A DNA stretch of 64,000 bases from Pezizomycotina sp. ARF18 (Eukaryota; Ascomycota): positions 1 to 64,000 of the forward strand of contig AZLU01000198.1 in assembly GCA_002224055.1 (NCBI GenBank), in the 5' to 3' direction. Below the pieces are notes generated by a model, which saw only the letters and a program-made list of their open reading frames with translations, did not search any database and was not told the DNA's origin. The translations under genes were made by a program, and so were the position numbers. Of the stretch, positions 12,545 to 23,882 are shown one piece after another; position 1 is the first letter of the stretch; every line of letters begins with the position of its first letter.

Positions 12545-12985
12545 GAATTAAGTAATAAAATAAAATAAAATAAATAAAATAAATAAATAATCTTTTTATA
12601 AGGGGAACACGTAAACAAAAATCGGTTGCTCCGATGTTCGAAAACAGCAGTAGCCGTCGTGATTTCGAAACAAAAAAAAAAAAAAAAATCAAAAAAAAAT
12701 CAAAACACCAAAAGACTATCACGGACTATCGCGACTCTTAGGAAGAAAAGGCGTTTAACAAACTGAATAGCTATGAGGCAGGATCTGAATGGTATCGTGG
12801 CGAATATAGGACGAATATCGCAGATGAGCTATTTGAATCTTCCTATCGGTTCGGTTTGAACAAAATATATTTTTTATTTATTCTTATTTTATTTATTTTT
12901 GTTTATTTTATTTCATTTATTTTCGTTTATTTTAATTTATTTTCATTTTATTTATTTTTCATTTATTTTCATTTATTTTTGTTTC
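12545..12985. repeat. Simple A/T repeats (AAATA / TTTAT type)
   Basis: Two imperfect simple-sequence tracts: AAATA-type units at about 12548-12595 and a degenerate TTTAT/ATTT array at about 12850-12985. An A-run lies between them at 12670-12700. They form the 5' flank of the first F-box gene. Confidence 0.7.
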
Positions 12986-13131
12986 CTATTTTTGGGGTAA
13001 TTGATGTCACCAAGAAAAAGTAACAAACAAAGAATAAAAATATTCATCAACCACTTGCAAAATAAAGGAACGACAAATAATACATCACGAAAAGCCCAGG
13101 AGGATCGGTCAGCCAACCAATTCCAACCATC

Positions 13132-14340
13132 ATGGCGCCCCAATCCAAAGCATCGATCGAATCCCTCCCGCTCGAGATCCTCACGACATCGCCCGTCTCC
13201 TCCCGGAACCGAAGAATCTTCATGCTCACGTCCGCGAGCACCTCCCTCCGCGACGCCTTCGACAGCAGGAACAATTTCTTCTGGTTCGAAGTCCTCACCT
13301 GCACCACCGACCACCGCCATCACCCAGAACGCCTCCCCGTCCACCTCCGACGGCGTCACCATCCCGCAGCGCCAAACCAAGTTCACGCGGTACACCGTCC
13401 GTAAATTTGAGAGCTTCACTTGGCTTTGTCTAGGAAATCTTTCTCTAGCTTTCACAAATTCGGAGCCATGTTTGCTGATGAGATGGACTGCTTTAGGTCT
13501 TCTGCCGCACCACACCATTATCTTGGAATCGAAATCAGCGAGCTTGACAAATATGCCATTAGGAAGGCTCCTGGTTACGGTTGGTACTGGCTGCCGGGGC
13601 TCAAACAAGCCGTAAAGGAGGAATACTCGTACGGTTTTGCCGCGGAGAGAAACTGAGGAGGGAGTACCGCGAAGACAAGGTCACGGACGTGTTCGACGCG
13701 ATCGTCGGTCTATGGTCCTCCGCGGCCGCTTCTCGGAATACATCGGAAAGCTCCATACCATAAACGACTTAAAGCAGTATCTCTCATCAAAGTGAGAAAA
13801 ACACGGGCAGGACCGCAAGGTCAAGAACCCAGATAGCATCGCGAAAATGTGCAACTGGTTCCCGCAGACTTCCGAGACCTCGGACGTGGTCGAGCGTGCC
13901 CGAAGGGTCCTCCATTTCCACCTCCTTGATGGCCGCCGCACTTCGCGCTCGCCCCTTGTCACCTACGAAGCCGCCCGCAGCGTTTTGGAACACGCCATAT
14001 TTCCTATCCAGCTCCAAAGAGCATCAAGAGGCCAAGCTTCCTGCACAAGAAGATCTGGGAGTACGCATCAAAGAAGAAGTTCTCCAAGCTGTTCCACAAG
14101 AAGGGGGTACTCTGCAAGTACTGCTACGAAGATCGCGATGGGCCGGGTAAGGATGGTGTCTACCTTTCCCCATACTTTTTCGCATTCCACGTTTACGATA
14201 CCCATAGGGTGAACTTTTTCCACAACTGGCGCAGGTACCTCCCGAACTCTTCCAAGAGTACTTACTTGAGGACCATGGTGGCGGATGACGAGGAGGAAGC
14301 TGCGCCGGATGAGATCGTTTACGGACCGAGGTGCATTTGA
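13132..14340 (+). CDS. F-box family protein, paralog 1 (frame broken)
   Basis: The start is MAPQSKASIESLPLEILT at 13132. It is followed in a neighbouring frame by IARLLPEPKN and then FMLTSASTSLRDAFDSRNNF, which together form the N-terminal F-box helix pattern (LPLEIL...LL...SR-x-FDSRN-x-FWF). Next comes a GYGWYWLPGLKQAV block (about 13575). The 3' part holds CKYCYEDRDG (CxxC), YLSPYFFAFHVYDTHRVNFF and the terminal VYGPRCI, stop at 14338-14340. F-box proteins recruit substrates to SCF ubiquitin ligases through Skp1. The same order of blocks recurs in the two genes at 26.2 and 29.1 kb. Unlike paralogs 2 and 3, this copy seems to lack the CxxC...CxxC segment after the F-box. At least four frame changes are present; since blocks remain conserved on both sides, sequencing indels are more likely than decay, but a pseudogene is not excluded. 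Confidence 0.75.
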
Positions 14341-15015
14341 CAAAGCTACCGACTGCCTGGAGGTTGTCCCATCTAACAAATATCCTTTCCGAAAAGAATA
14401 TGGTTTATTATTAGGATATCTTATACGGAAGAAGTTTAGGTGGTCTTCATTTTATGGTCGGAACTTGCTTTCAAGTTCCTCCTACGTCGATATCTTTACA
14501 TATTCCTCATCCTCATACGATTATATATATATTGGTAAGAGAAGAAAGGCAAAGCAAAACGGAAGATCACTAAGTACATTATGCGCACTGTCGATATTAT
14601 TGTTTCTTTTCTTTATAGAGAAATATTGGATTATATCGATTTCTTGACCTTTGCTACATTGCTTATTGGTCTGGATCACCGCCGCGACTTAAGAGAAAGG
14701 ACAAATAGTAATAACCTTCCTTAATGTTAGAAAATTCTATAATGATAATACTTCTATAATAATAATACAATCATAACTTGAGAGGAAACAATAATTAAAG
14801 ATGGCCCCCCGATCACCGCAATATTGCTTTCATTATCAATTTAGTTTAAAATGCTAATATTAATATTCCTCTTTACATCCGATACTCATAGGGATGAGCA
14901 AGGCCCCGCATTTACCTCTTCAGAATGTTTAATCTCATCGTCGTTCCCACCCGACCGAGAAGACCCCTCTTCACGAAAGCGCCCTCACTTCTTAATCATC
15001 TCAATCCCACAACAA
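14341..15015. other. AT-rich intergenic region between F-box gene 1 and a secreted-protein gene
   Basis: About 675 bp separating the 3' end of F-box paralog 1 and the 3' end of the minus-strand secreted-protein gene. AT-rich; no gene, repeat boundary or RNA gene recognised. Confidence 0.5.
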
Positions 15016-15020
15016 CCCTC

Positions 15021-15662
15021 TCACACCCCTCCGCCCAGCCCCACAACAACAGCATCATACTTCGTGCTACCCGTCTCCTCGACCGTAACACCACCGCAAA
15101 CCCAAAACGCATCTTTACTCCCATTATACGTAATCTTCCCCGCGTCCAACTCAAAACCGTCTTGCAGTTTATATCCCTCGACGCTGCTCTGTATACCGTT
15201 CGGACCGAAATTTTTGAACCAGTCGGGTGTAACGAAATAAATCAATTGTTTGGAGGATGAGGAGGGAGTTTTAAACGCGGTCTCGAATGTTTCGTGCGGT
15301 GCGCCGCGGACGAGGTTGGGGAGGCGGCCATGATGTTGCCGTTGCCGGTTGTGAAGCCGACGGGGAGCGTGATGGAGGAGGAGAGGGTTAGGAGGGTTAC
15401 GGAGGGTTTTATGCCGGTGCTGTTAAAATTTTTTGTGGATGTTAGTATTATATTTTGTCTTGACACTAATAAGAATCGAGTATTTGTGGGATGCTTGGGA
15501 CTACAGCGCGAGGTATTTGCCGTCGTACTTCGGGTTGGAAGAGGAGAGCTTGAGGGCCAGGGGACCGTGGTACTCGAGGTCGGGATTGAAGAGCGAGGGG
15601 ACTGGAGTCGCGCAGGCGGCGGCGAGGAGGGTGGAGACGATGGAGGCGGTGGTGAACTTCAT
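15021..15662 (-). CDS. Secreted orphan protein, about 200 aa
   Basis: The ATG at 15662 starts a clear signal peptide, MKFTTASIVSTLLAAACATP, followed by VPSLFNPDLEYHGPLALKLS. An intron fits 15420-15504 (GTAGTC donor, TACTAAC branch point, TTTTAACAG acceptor). Exon 2 continues GIKPSVTLLTLSSSITLPVG and, after one frame change near 15280, reads QLIYFVTPDWFKNFGPNGIQ, then KDAFWVCGGVTVEETGSTKY, ending in GLGGGV with the stop at 15021. The product is predicted to be extracellular, with no transmembrane segment and one or two cysteines. I do not recognise the family; the layout (signal peptide, beta-rich Ser/Thr/Gly sequence) resembles small secreted or cell-wall-associated proteins of ascomycetes. 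The single frame change is most simply a missing base. Confidence 0.7.
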
Positions 15663-17174
15663 TTTTTTTCCGTTTTGGATTGTGTGTTTTGTAATGAGTG
15701 ACTGAAAAAAATGAATAAATGAGTCGAGATCTAGTTGGGAGATTGCTAAAGGAACGTGTTGGTTTGAAGCTGCGAGGATGATGGATGCACTCCCGGATAA
15801 TCGTACGGGTTCTTATATACTAAGAACATCGCAAGAGATCTCGAATTGTTATCATCCTGAGGTTGCGCGCGCTCCGAGGTCATAATTCTCTCAGAATCAT
15901 GCGATGAACATGTTGGATGATGGCAGTAGCGCAGTATATTCAAGTCATCACGATCGAAAAAAATAATAATAATAATAAATCCGTCCGAAACATGACATGC
16001 AATAGAAACGGCGTGATGGTTCTAGCTAGCCTTTGCTCACCATTCATCCTTGAGGGTTCAAAGATATCCAAAATGTTCATGGCTCTGAAAAACCTCCGGT
16101 GGCTCGCTGAACGCCACAGACTCCTTTTTAACCTTGTCCTCCTCTGGCAAAATTCACCATCTGGATGCCCTCTCGAAAGAAATAACGTTTATAACTCCCC
16201 GGCGGCATATTGGTTGATGAATCCTGGCTATCTCCGATCGCTGTTGGTGAAAATGCTCGAGGTCAAACACCGTCGGTAAATTAGCATATGCAAGTACGGC
16301 ATATATATAAGAACAATGGTACTCTGAAAATAGGGTTGAAGAAGCGTCGATTGAGACATTGAGGATCGAGAGTTCCGTTCACCCGTCGGGAAGAATATCA
16401 CTGTTTTGGAAAGCGCGGAGAGGCGGATTGTTCCCGACATGGACCGCTGAGACACGGCGTCTGAAACGTTTTCTTAAATGGTGAGAGATTGGGATGTATT
16501 GCACTTAAAGATAAAATTATGTATTACCTTCGCAACGTTTTTACGATATCATTTGACCTCCGTAGTCCTTGTGATGGGATCTGTAGGGCTATGGATTCTC
16601 GGAAGAGAAGAGAAGGAGTACCGTCACGGTGCTGCTCATATACCGCCCCAGGCCGTTAGATTTATGACAGTGTGTGGGACGAGGCATAGCAGCTCTCATC
16701 GTCTTATTCTAGAAGAATTCGAAAAAGAATTGGTAGAAAGCTTAAGCAAGAAAACTGTGGTATCTCCAATGATGTTACGCAACATTGCGATTCTTGTTTC
16801 TGCGTGATTTAACGGTATTGCGGCTGTCCTGCAGTCATCGAACTTGGACTCATGCACGCCTACGCGGGTAGGACAAAACGAAGCTGAAAAACTCAACAAC
16901 AAATTCAACAGAACTTCATTATCTAAATACAGTTATATATGGCTCACCTCCGCAACCGAACACGCGCGCAGACACGTATCTTGTAGCTCTAATTTAAGCA
17001 AATTCCCGCGAAAATGGCGGCGACGTTCGAAGAATAGGTAGCTACAAAATTTTCAACCTTCCGTTGATGTTGAAGTAACTTTTCGGACCGGAAAAAGGAA
17101 GATAAATTTTAGCTGACTTTGCAAATCATGCTAGCTAGCGGTTACAGCAAAAGTGGAGTCTTTTATTGTCGTAG
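15663..17174. other. Intergenic; one weak frame at 16478-16807
   Basis: No supported gene. A plus-strand open frame of 109 codons at 16478-16807 (MVRDWDVLHLKIKLCITFAT...) starts with ATG but has no recognisable pattern. An imperfect AAT repeat sits at about 15960-15978. Confidence 0.35.
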
Positions 17175-17684
17175 ATGCACTGTCAGCCTTTCCATTCACC
17201 AAGACGCGCGCACAGAAGAAGAAGAGGATCTCAGAGGGGAACCCAAGTAGACGACCGAGATTCTGGGAGTTCCTCTGAAGGGGATGATGCTAGTGAAGAT
17301 TTCGAGATAAACGAGACTGAAATCACGGACAATTCAGGAAGCGCCGTTCGCTTCCAGGCCATGTTCAGTGACTTGGATGATAGCGTTAGCCTTCATAGTG
17401 ACCGGGATGTGGATCCAGATAGTCTACGCTCTGAAGATGGAAACTTTCCCTGGGAGGTCGAAAGCGACCGGGAGGATTCGGAGGACGAAACCACAGAGGG
17501 AAGCATGGGCCAGAACGAAGGCGATTCCACCCGGGCTGAAACACAGGTGTCCGCTCCTAACAGTACTGAGGAGAGGGACGATAGTCAAACTGTGGAAAAT
17601 ACGACGACGAGTTCACAGGACGATCCATGGACTTATCGAAGGATGATATCATGCTCACAGAAGAAAACATCGGGCGTATACTGA
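17175..17684 (+). CDS. Acidic, Ser/Asp/Glu-rich hypothetical protein
   Basis: An uninterrupted 169-codon frame from the ATG at 17175 begins with a basic patch (SPRRAHRRRRGSQRG) and then becomes strongly acidic and Ser-rich (DSGSSSEGDDASEDFEINET, DREDSEDETTEGS). It looks intrinsically disordered and could be nuclear. Near the end a neighbouring frame reads MDLSKDDIMLTEENIGRILR and stops at a TAA, which may be the real C-terminus if one base is missing near 17630. No family is recognised. The strong compositional bias makes a chance open frame possible, but such acidic tails are common in real fungal proteins. Confidence 0.4.
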   Translation: MHCQPFHSPRRAHRRRRGSQRGTQVDDRDSGSSSEGDDASEDFEINETEITDNSGSAVRFQAMFSDLDDSVSLHSDRDVDPDSLRSEDGNFPWEVESDREDSEDETTEGSMGQNEGDSTRAETQVSAPNSTEERDDSQTVENTTTSSQDDPWTYRRMISCSQKKTSGVY

Positions 17685-17699
17685 GGCATTAATAAAGTC

Positions 17700-19740
17700 T
17701 TCGATATGTTACCTGCTGGACTGGAGCTTGAACTACATGGGGACTCTGGTACGAAAACCCTGGTCAATAAGTTTGCAAGGTGCAATAGTCTTCGTATATA
17801 ATATTGATATCGGTATTGGTATCATTCGATCGTGTCTTTAACGCTAGATGTTTCATAGTTAATCTTGTATCAACACATTTAGCCAACTACTCCTCAGTTC
17901 AACTATACATCGCACAAGGTGGAAATTTCTTGTTATAAATAGATGTACCACAGTACCAACGACAATAATCGATCTCGATCAGCTTCTTCTCCTTCGCATC
18001 TAAGCGATATAAGACGCGTTGCACTTTTGCTATATATACAAACCGGTAGGCCTTCTTCATATTTTTTTCCCTTTCGCTTCGGGAGATTTTCAGTGCCAAC
18101 TTCGGTTGCTGAGATCCCCGAAACAAGGACCAATGAGACATGCCGGGTGACCTCGCTGGCGTTTCTGGATCCTCGCCGCCAGGATGCCAAAAAAAAAAAA
18201 AAAAAAAAAAGCTTTTCTATTCTTTCCGCAGCACGTTTTCTCGGGTTTCTAGGTTTCTTCAAATCAAATGATGACTGGAAGCAGTCGAAAGGTGGAAGAA
18301 CCATGGTTTCAAACTCGATCTTGCTCTTTCTCCTCTTGTTTCTAGAAATTAATACCGATTTGTTAAGAGGGTGGGCAACCGCCAAAGTCAATGATCCTTG
18401 CAAGTTGCAACGCCGCCTCCCTGGGATTCTCCGTCTGCCTTCATGCAGAGAGAGTATTTAGCGTGGATTTTTAGTGCGAGTGAGGTTCAAAATATTTTAG
18501 TTTTTTTTTTTTATTTTTTTCGTTTTGTGTAAGGAATTGCTAGTGTTTTGCAAATTTTATACTGTTTTGCCCGGTTTTCCTCTGAAGTGAGGAACGAACG
18601 GAAGAGGACTTCCAGTCTTCCACCTAGACGACTGTTCGGTTTAGTCCCGCGGTATATACCGTTAGTGGTCAGGAGATAGCCACGCAGCCACAATAACAGC
18701 CACAACAATATTTAGGGGTAAGGAGCTGGCAAGCATCAGCCAGTTAATAACAATAATAAAAATAAAAATAAAAAAAATAATAATAATAATAATAATAATG
18801 GAAAGAGAATTAATTCATAGACTGGTAGCTAACCCTCCCTCCCCGGGAGAGAGGGAGCCCGCGGAAGCCGCAGTAATATTTGTCGTGAGCACCGGTTTTT
18901 CCTCTTAAAACCGGGTGTGTGGAGCAAAGTGCACCACTATTCGGGGTGTCGGGTGCCCTTCCACTCTGGTAAGTTCCAAGATTACCAACGAAAAAAAGAC
19001 CACGCTCAATGCCCTGCCTTCGTAGATGTAACCGATACCTCGTTTACTGTGTCTCTATTGTGGCACACTTATGTATCCTTTGTTAAATACTATGAATGGA
19101 GAGGCAGCCTCCAGTTATATTCTGCTTTGCGGCTTAAGCCTTGATCACAGGGGAAACCCTGGTGTGATAGTAGATTTTGAATTCCTAACTGAGCGACCCT
19201 AACCGTGCGGGAAGCATTTTTGTATAACCTGCTTGCTAACCGCGGAAAATACGACGATGACGCTGATACACTACTATACTTACTTAAAAGCTTTATATGC
19301 CGTGTAATTTTAGAAGAAAAACCCTGGGGACTGGAGTCTTAAATAAATTTCGCAGACAATCTGTTTTGTATCCATATTCTTCAGCGAGGAAGGGGGTCTC
19401 ATTGCTCGATTTGGCTAGTTTATCATTGTTAGTCGCGAGTCTCGGCTCTAGGCCTTGCATGTTGGAATCTGCATGATTCCACAACGAACTTTATATTTTA
19501 TCCACTTTCGTCCTCAACATAATAAATTTTCCTCCTCGTTAAATATCTTCCTTCTTTATGGAATCTCGATCCCATCTGTAACTATATGCTCTCTGGGGTG
19601 ACTGGAGCCTGGAGGACACTCGGAAAATTTCTGTTATTTCTAAAGACTTCCCCTATTCTTCTTTCTTCCTTCTCGTCTTAAAATTTGGTCTGTCATCCAC
19701 GATCTCGATCAGACGTCCTTGACGTAGACATCGTGTTCAA
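17700..19740. other. Intergenic; possible non-LTR-type 3' end near 18480-18800
   Basis: No gene is supported. At 18480-18740 a fairly GC-rich stretch runs straight into an A-rich tail of AAATA and then TAA repeats (18743-18800), the structure seen at 3' ends of LINE or SINE copies inserted on the plus strand. I could not identify a reverse-transcriptase reading frame beside it, nor target-site duplications. An A-run lies at 18187-18210. Confidence 0.3.
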
Positions 19741-19748
19741 TCGCGGGG

Positions 19749-21469
19749 ATGTCGAACATCACCATGGTGGACAATTCGACGTCGCCTTGGTCGAACTCAA
19801 CATGGCACCATAATCATTGGCGGCACCACCACATGCACTTCTCCGAGTTTTACCACCTCGTCCACGGCGGCCTGCTGGCTGCGGAGTATTCCCCGTGGCC
19901 GAACCTACCCATGAACGAAGCCATCCAGCGCATAATAGCGGCCGCGAATAACTCGAACCTATCCGACTCCTCCGCCTTCTTGACACACCGACAAGGGCTG
20001 CTTAAACATAACAGACCTGCAACGCCTGAGCGACCTGATACCAACATTACCAGCGATAGTATTGCGACAAGGACCACGGTAGCGTTCGTTATAATCACGC
20101 TGGCGACGGTCGCGACGGTGGCGTTGAGGTTCTATTCGAGATGGAGGCACACCGGCACGGTGAAGCCGGAAGACTGGTGTGCTATAGTCGCACTGTTTTT
20201 CGGTTTACTGACGTCGGCGTTTTTCATCACTCGTAAGTTCAAAAAAAAATACACATATATATATCCCCGACGACCGATAACTCTAGCTTAGGCATCTATC
20301 CTGAAGCTCGGTTGTTTATGCACCTCAATTTTAAAAAAATTGCTGACCTGTGATCGTCGCTCGTTTCGGCTACCACACAGTGCACACACGGTAAGGCAGC
20401 CAAACTATAAAATCCAGCGTCACGAAAAGGAGCCCCCACCACCAAGAAAAAACAATCTATCTAGATAAGGAAACTCAAGTGGGTTAGCTTACCCATTCGC
20501 TAACCGACTTTTTGTATATTTCAGGTTTCGCTGGTATCCATATATGGCTGCTATCCTACGAGCAGGTGCGCGTATTCATATACCTGCAGATGTGCTGCGG
20601 CCTAATTTTCAAGACGACGCACTTACCCGTCAAGGCGACGTTTCTGATATGCTACTACGGGCTGCTACCCCAGAAGTCGCGGCTGAGAATATGCGTCGTT
20701 GCGGTATTCGTGTTCGTGACGTGTACGACGATATTCGGGATATTTGCGGTGATATTCAAGTGCCACCGGTGGACTCGTGGAACGACCTTGCCAGGGCGAG
20801 ATGCGTGAATAAGATATTGGTTTTCAATATTTGGGGCAGTTTTACGATATTGGCGGACGCTTTGCTGGTGTAAGTTTCTCTCTCAGGCTTTGTCGAAGCG
20901 AATGTTTTCCGTGGTTCTCAAAGTAAGCTCTTAAGATGGATCGACGCTAATTTGAACAGCATCCTGCCCATGCCGATGGTTTGGAAATTAAAGCTTTCTG
21001 TGAAGGAAAAGCTGCTGGTATCTGGAGTCTTTGGGATCGCTGGATTGTGAGTTCCCCTCTTTCGAACTGCACGCAGAATGGGAACGATACTAACTTTACC
21101 ACCTTATTAGCGTTGTCATCGCAAGTGTAAACCGTCTCCTGACTCTCGACGATTTCTATCGGTCGCCCGATATGACTTACACTATATGCAAAACATGATC
21201 TGGACGCTACTAGAAGTCGACCTAGGACTCATGATATCCTGCGTCCCCGCGCTTCGCTCGTTCCTGAATACTTCAAGTCGAGACAAACCGTCACATCGGC
21301 GTGGAAGCCACGGCCCGGACGACGTAGCGGAGCTGCCGTAGCTAAACGACAAAGCGGTTTGTACAACGGCGGATTAAACTTGAATGGAAACTCGACTGCC
21401 GTCTCACAGGACTCGGGGATCGGGTTAGATAACGCTAGCCAGCAGACGGCGGACGTTATTCGATGTTGA
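19749..21469 (+). CDS. SAT4/rhodopsin-like integral membrane protein
   Basis: This is a fungal seven-helix membrane protein of the SAT4 (rhodopsin-domain) family. Exon 1 (19749-20232) encodes an unusual N-terminal region of about 110 residues, with several N-glycosylation sequons (NITM, NSTS, NSTW, NLSD) and a His-rich run near residues 19-33, then helix 1 (TVAFVIITLATVATVALRFY) and GTVKPEDWCAIVAL. After an intron (20233-20524), exon 2 gives the middle helices and FKC...DSWNDLARARCVNK. An intron at 20870-20957 leads to ILPMPMVWKLKLSVKEKLLV, and one at 21047-21110 (branch TACTAAC) to VVIASVNRLL, then TLLEVDLGLMISCVPALRSF, all SAT4 hallmarks. A Ser/Asn/Gly-rich cytoplasmic tail ends at 21469. 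Frame changes occur near 20770, 21190 and 21300. Members have been linked to host or surface sensing in some fungi, but function here is unknown. The last exon may extend further, to about 21655. Confidence 0.85.
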
Positions 21470-22441
21470 GAGGTACGCGGGGAATATGCGGGAGAAAAAA
21501 AATGAGAAGTGGAGACGACGTAGAGGCTTGAGCGATTCCAGGACAAAGCTGGAACGTTTAGAAAAAAAATCGCGTGTGACGCAAGGGATTGGTTGTAACA
21601 GGCTCATGGACGGGAGGATACGAAACAAAGACAACCTTCAAACGCTTCTGACATAAGCCGCGCTGTAGGGTCTGCGTATCGCGAAGGAATCGTGGTTCGA
21701 TAAGCGTCAGACGGAAGTCGAGAAAAAGACGAGAGGACTTCCATTATCTTAAGCTGATCGGACGCTCTGAAAGAGCAAAATGGGCAACAACCACAGGATC
21801 ACAGTCATCATCTCATTTTAGCGATACTTTATTCTTGTTCCGAATGCATGATTCAGATGAACTGTGAGTGTACATTGACTAACCCTGTGGGTTGGTTACT
21901 TAGGAATGGCGCTGTAAATAAAGGATTAATGTAAGTTAGCGTTTGGGAAAAATGAGGGTGGATGGATATAACTGGAAGGCGTACGTTATTCAAATTACAT
22001 GGAGCGAAGGGAGAAGTATAGGGATACTAAAACATCCGAAGTTTGGCCACTGGGTAACCTGGTCGATGCGTGAGAAACATTGTAAGAAGGTTACTAGCTT
22101 TGGTAACTGGGGGAAGCTCCGGATTTTAGGGCCCGGAATAAACACCAATTGTGAAGCTAGTGGTAGCATGAGACATTGGAAACCCTGGTGTGTCTTCTTA
22201 TGATACATCGCTTCTCATACCTCCATGTAGGAGGTCGAGAAAACCCGAATGTGCCACTGCAAAGGCGTTACCTTATGGCAAGTGCTAGGTATTATCGATC
22301 GTGTATAAATATCACTGATTGATTCCCTTAGAAAGCACTTCACGATCAAAGTCTGTTTCTTTTCTGTCTACGAGCTCCGGCGCTTATCAATCAACCGTCT
22401 CCCGCAATAGCTACGAATTCTCACCATACAAGCATTTAAAA
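21470..22441. other. Intergenic region with the 5' flank of the knottin gene
   Basis: About 970 bp. Basic Arg/Lys-rich frames at 21470-21655 may be the end of the SAT4 gene tail. TATAAAT lies at about 22303-22309, roughly 135 bp ahead of the knottin start codon, and is a plausible TATA element. Nothing else is supported. Confidence 0.4.
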
Positions 22442-22903
22442 ATGAAGATCGCAACCTTTCTGGCTCTCTGCTTCGCTGCCGCGAGCGCGTCTGCATTCCC
22501 AGGTAAAAGCCATTGCGCTGATATCGGAGGTAGGTTAATTGACCCGAGTATACCTATAGGTGCGTATATTGAAGTTATTTTCAATACTAATTCATGAACA
22601 GCATCTTGCGTCAACGACGGCGACTGCTGCTCGAACCTTTGTATCGGAAGTCCATCGGGCGAGTTTAGTCATAGGAGATGCAAGGAATCGGGGTGTGAGA
22701 CACTCGACGGTACGTGACTACACTAAACTTCCCGGCTCGGTTGTTTCTTCACATCGCTATAAATCTAGGTGAATCAAAGCTGACGGCTTTCCTCAACGGG
22801 TTTTCTAGCCTTGTGCGTAAAGGATAGTGACTGCTGTCGCGATTACGTGTGCGTTGGAAACGCATCCGGAGAGTTTGGTCGTAGAAAGTGCAAGCCACTT
22901 TAA
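22442..22903 (+). CDS. Secreted two-domain cystine-knot (ICK-like) miniprotein, intact
   Basis: Three exons (22442-22529, 22602-22709, 22809-22903; 291 nt, 96 codons plus stop) read without any break. MKIATFLALCFAAASASA is a signal peptide. The mature part has twelve cysteines in two copies of one pattern: C-x6-C-x5-CC-x3/4-C-x12-C, the spacing of inhibitor cystine knots. Domain 1 contains CVNDGDCCSNLCIGSPSGEF and domain 2 contains CVKDSDCCRDYVCVGNASGE; both share GEF and end in R(R/K)C. Both introns are phase 1 and fall two residues before Cys II, so exon 2 (108 nt) is a complete symmetric module. Intron 1 has a TACTAAT branch point. The product should be a very stable extracellular disulfide-rich protein. 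Such folds occur in protease inhibitors, antimicrobial peptides, effectors and toxins; nothing here tells which. Three related genes lie at 40.2-42.7 kb. Confidence 0.82.
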
Positions 22904-23882
22904 TAAGCGGAGTGTATAACAGGAAAGTGCTTAAGACTTTGTAATTATGGGGCGTTCTTGTAAACAGAGGTGCTAAATCTAATCGTTATTGATCATGAGC
23001 GAGCCCTAGACTCTCACTGGCAGCTATGTTCACGGTGTTTAGATAGTTGATAGACTCGTCGTATCGTGATGATTCCACAGGAAAATCAGATTCAAGTTCT
23101 GCGACGGGAAATATTCAGAAACATCCAGCATTAGCTTTGTTGTCTCTTAGCAAATCTCGGATCCTTCTTGTGTGATAGTTCAAATTTATAAAATCGGTCC
23201 AGGGGATTATTCTAAGTGGTTATCAAGATCCTAGAAATAACAGCCCGTGTTCGCGAATATGAAAACAACCCACGGGTAGTTTCTTAGACATTGTAGATTG
23301 ATTCCTTGAGAACTTTCCTCTTCTGAGCATACTCGTTTCACGTAGTTTTACTTTCGCGATGATGATGTTCAAAATGAATAAATATTATACGGTCTATTTC
23401 GACATAATTTCTAAAGAAGATTCTGGATAATTTGCGATGATAATTAATGCAAGCAATTCATACATATAATATAACGTTCTGCTTTCCCGCTAATTTGTAG
23501 TTACAGACTAGGCGACCGCCGCCGGGTTCCTGAACCGATGACCAGACCTGCTTCTGTCGTTCGCCAAAGTTTCCGTATTTGCGGTAAGTAAATTCACGAT
23601 AGCTCGTCTTGCGACGGCATCAAGGAAGACACCGTTGTGTCAAATTGAGTTTCTGAGAAAACAACTTCAACGTTCCCTTCCATTGAAAACTTCCGTATAC
23701 TCTCCTACGGATTCTATGCGTTATATTTTCACTAGAAGAAAGTCCTAGGGACCTTTTGATAGAAACAATTTGAGTCTTTTTGATATAAGAAGACCCTAGC
23801 CAGAGGAACTATGGCTTGCTGAACACCCTCCCTGTTGCAACGGTCGGCTTGCAAGCATCACACTCATTCGTCGTCCTCCGCC
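22904..23882. other. Intergenic, nothing recognised
   Basis: Roughly 980 bp between the knottin gene and the FAD oxidase gene. Moderately AT-rich, no open frame of interest, no repeat or RNA gene seen. Confidence 0.5.
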
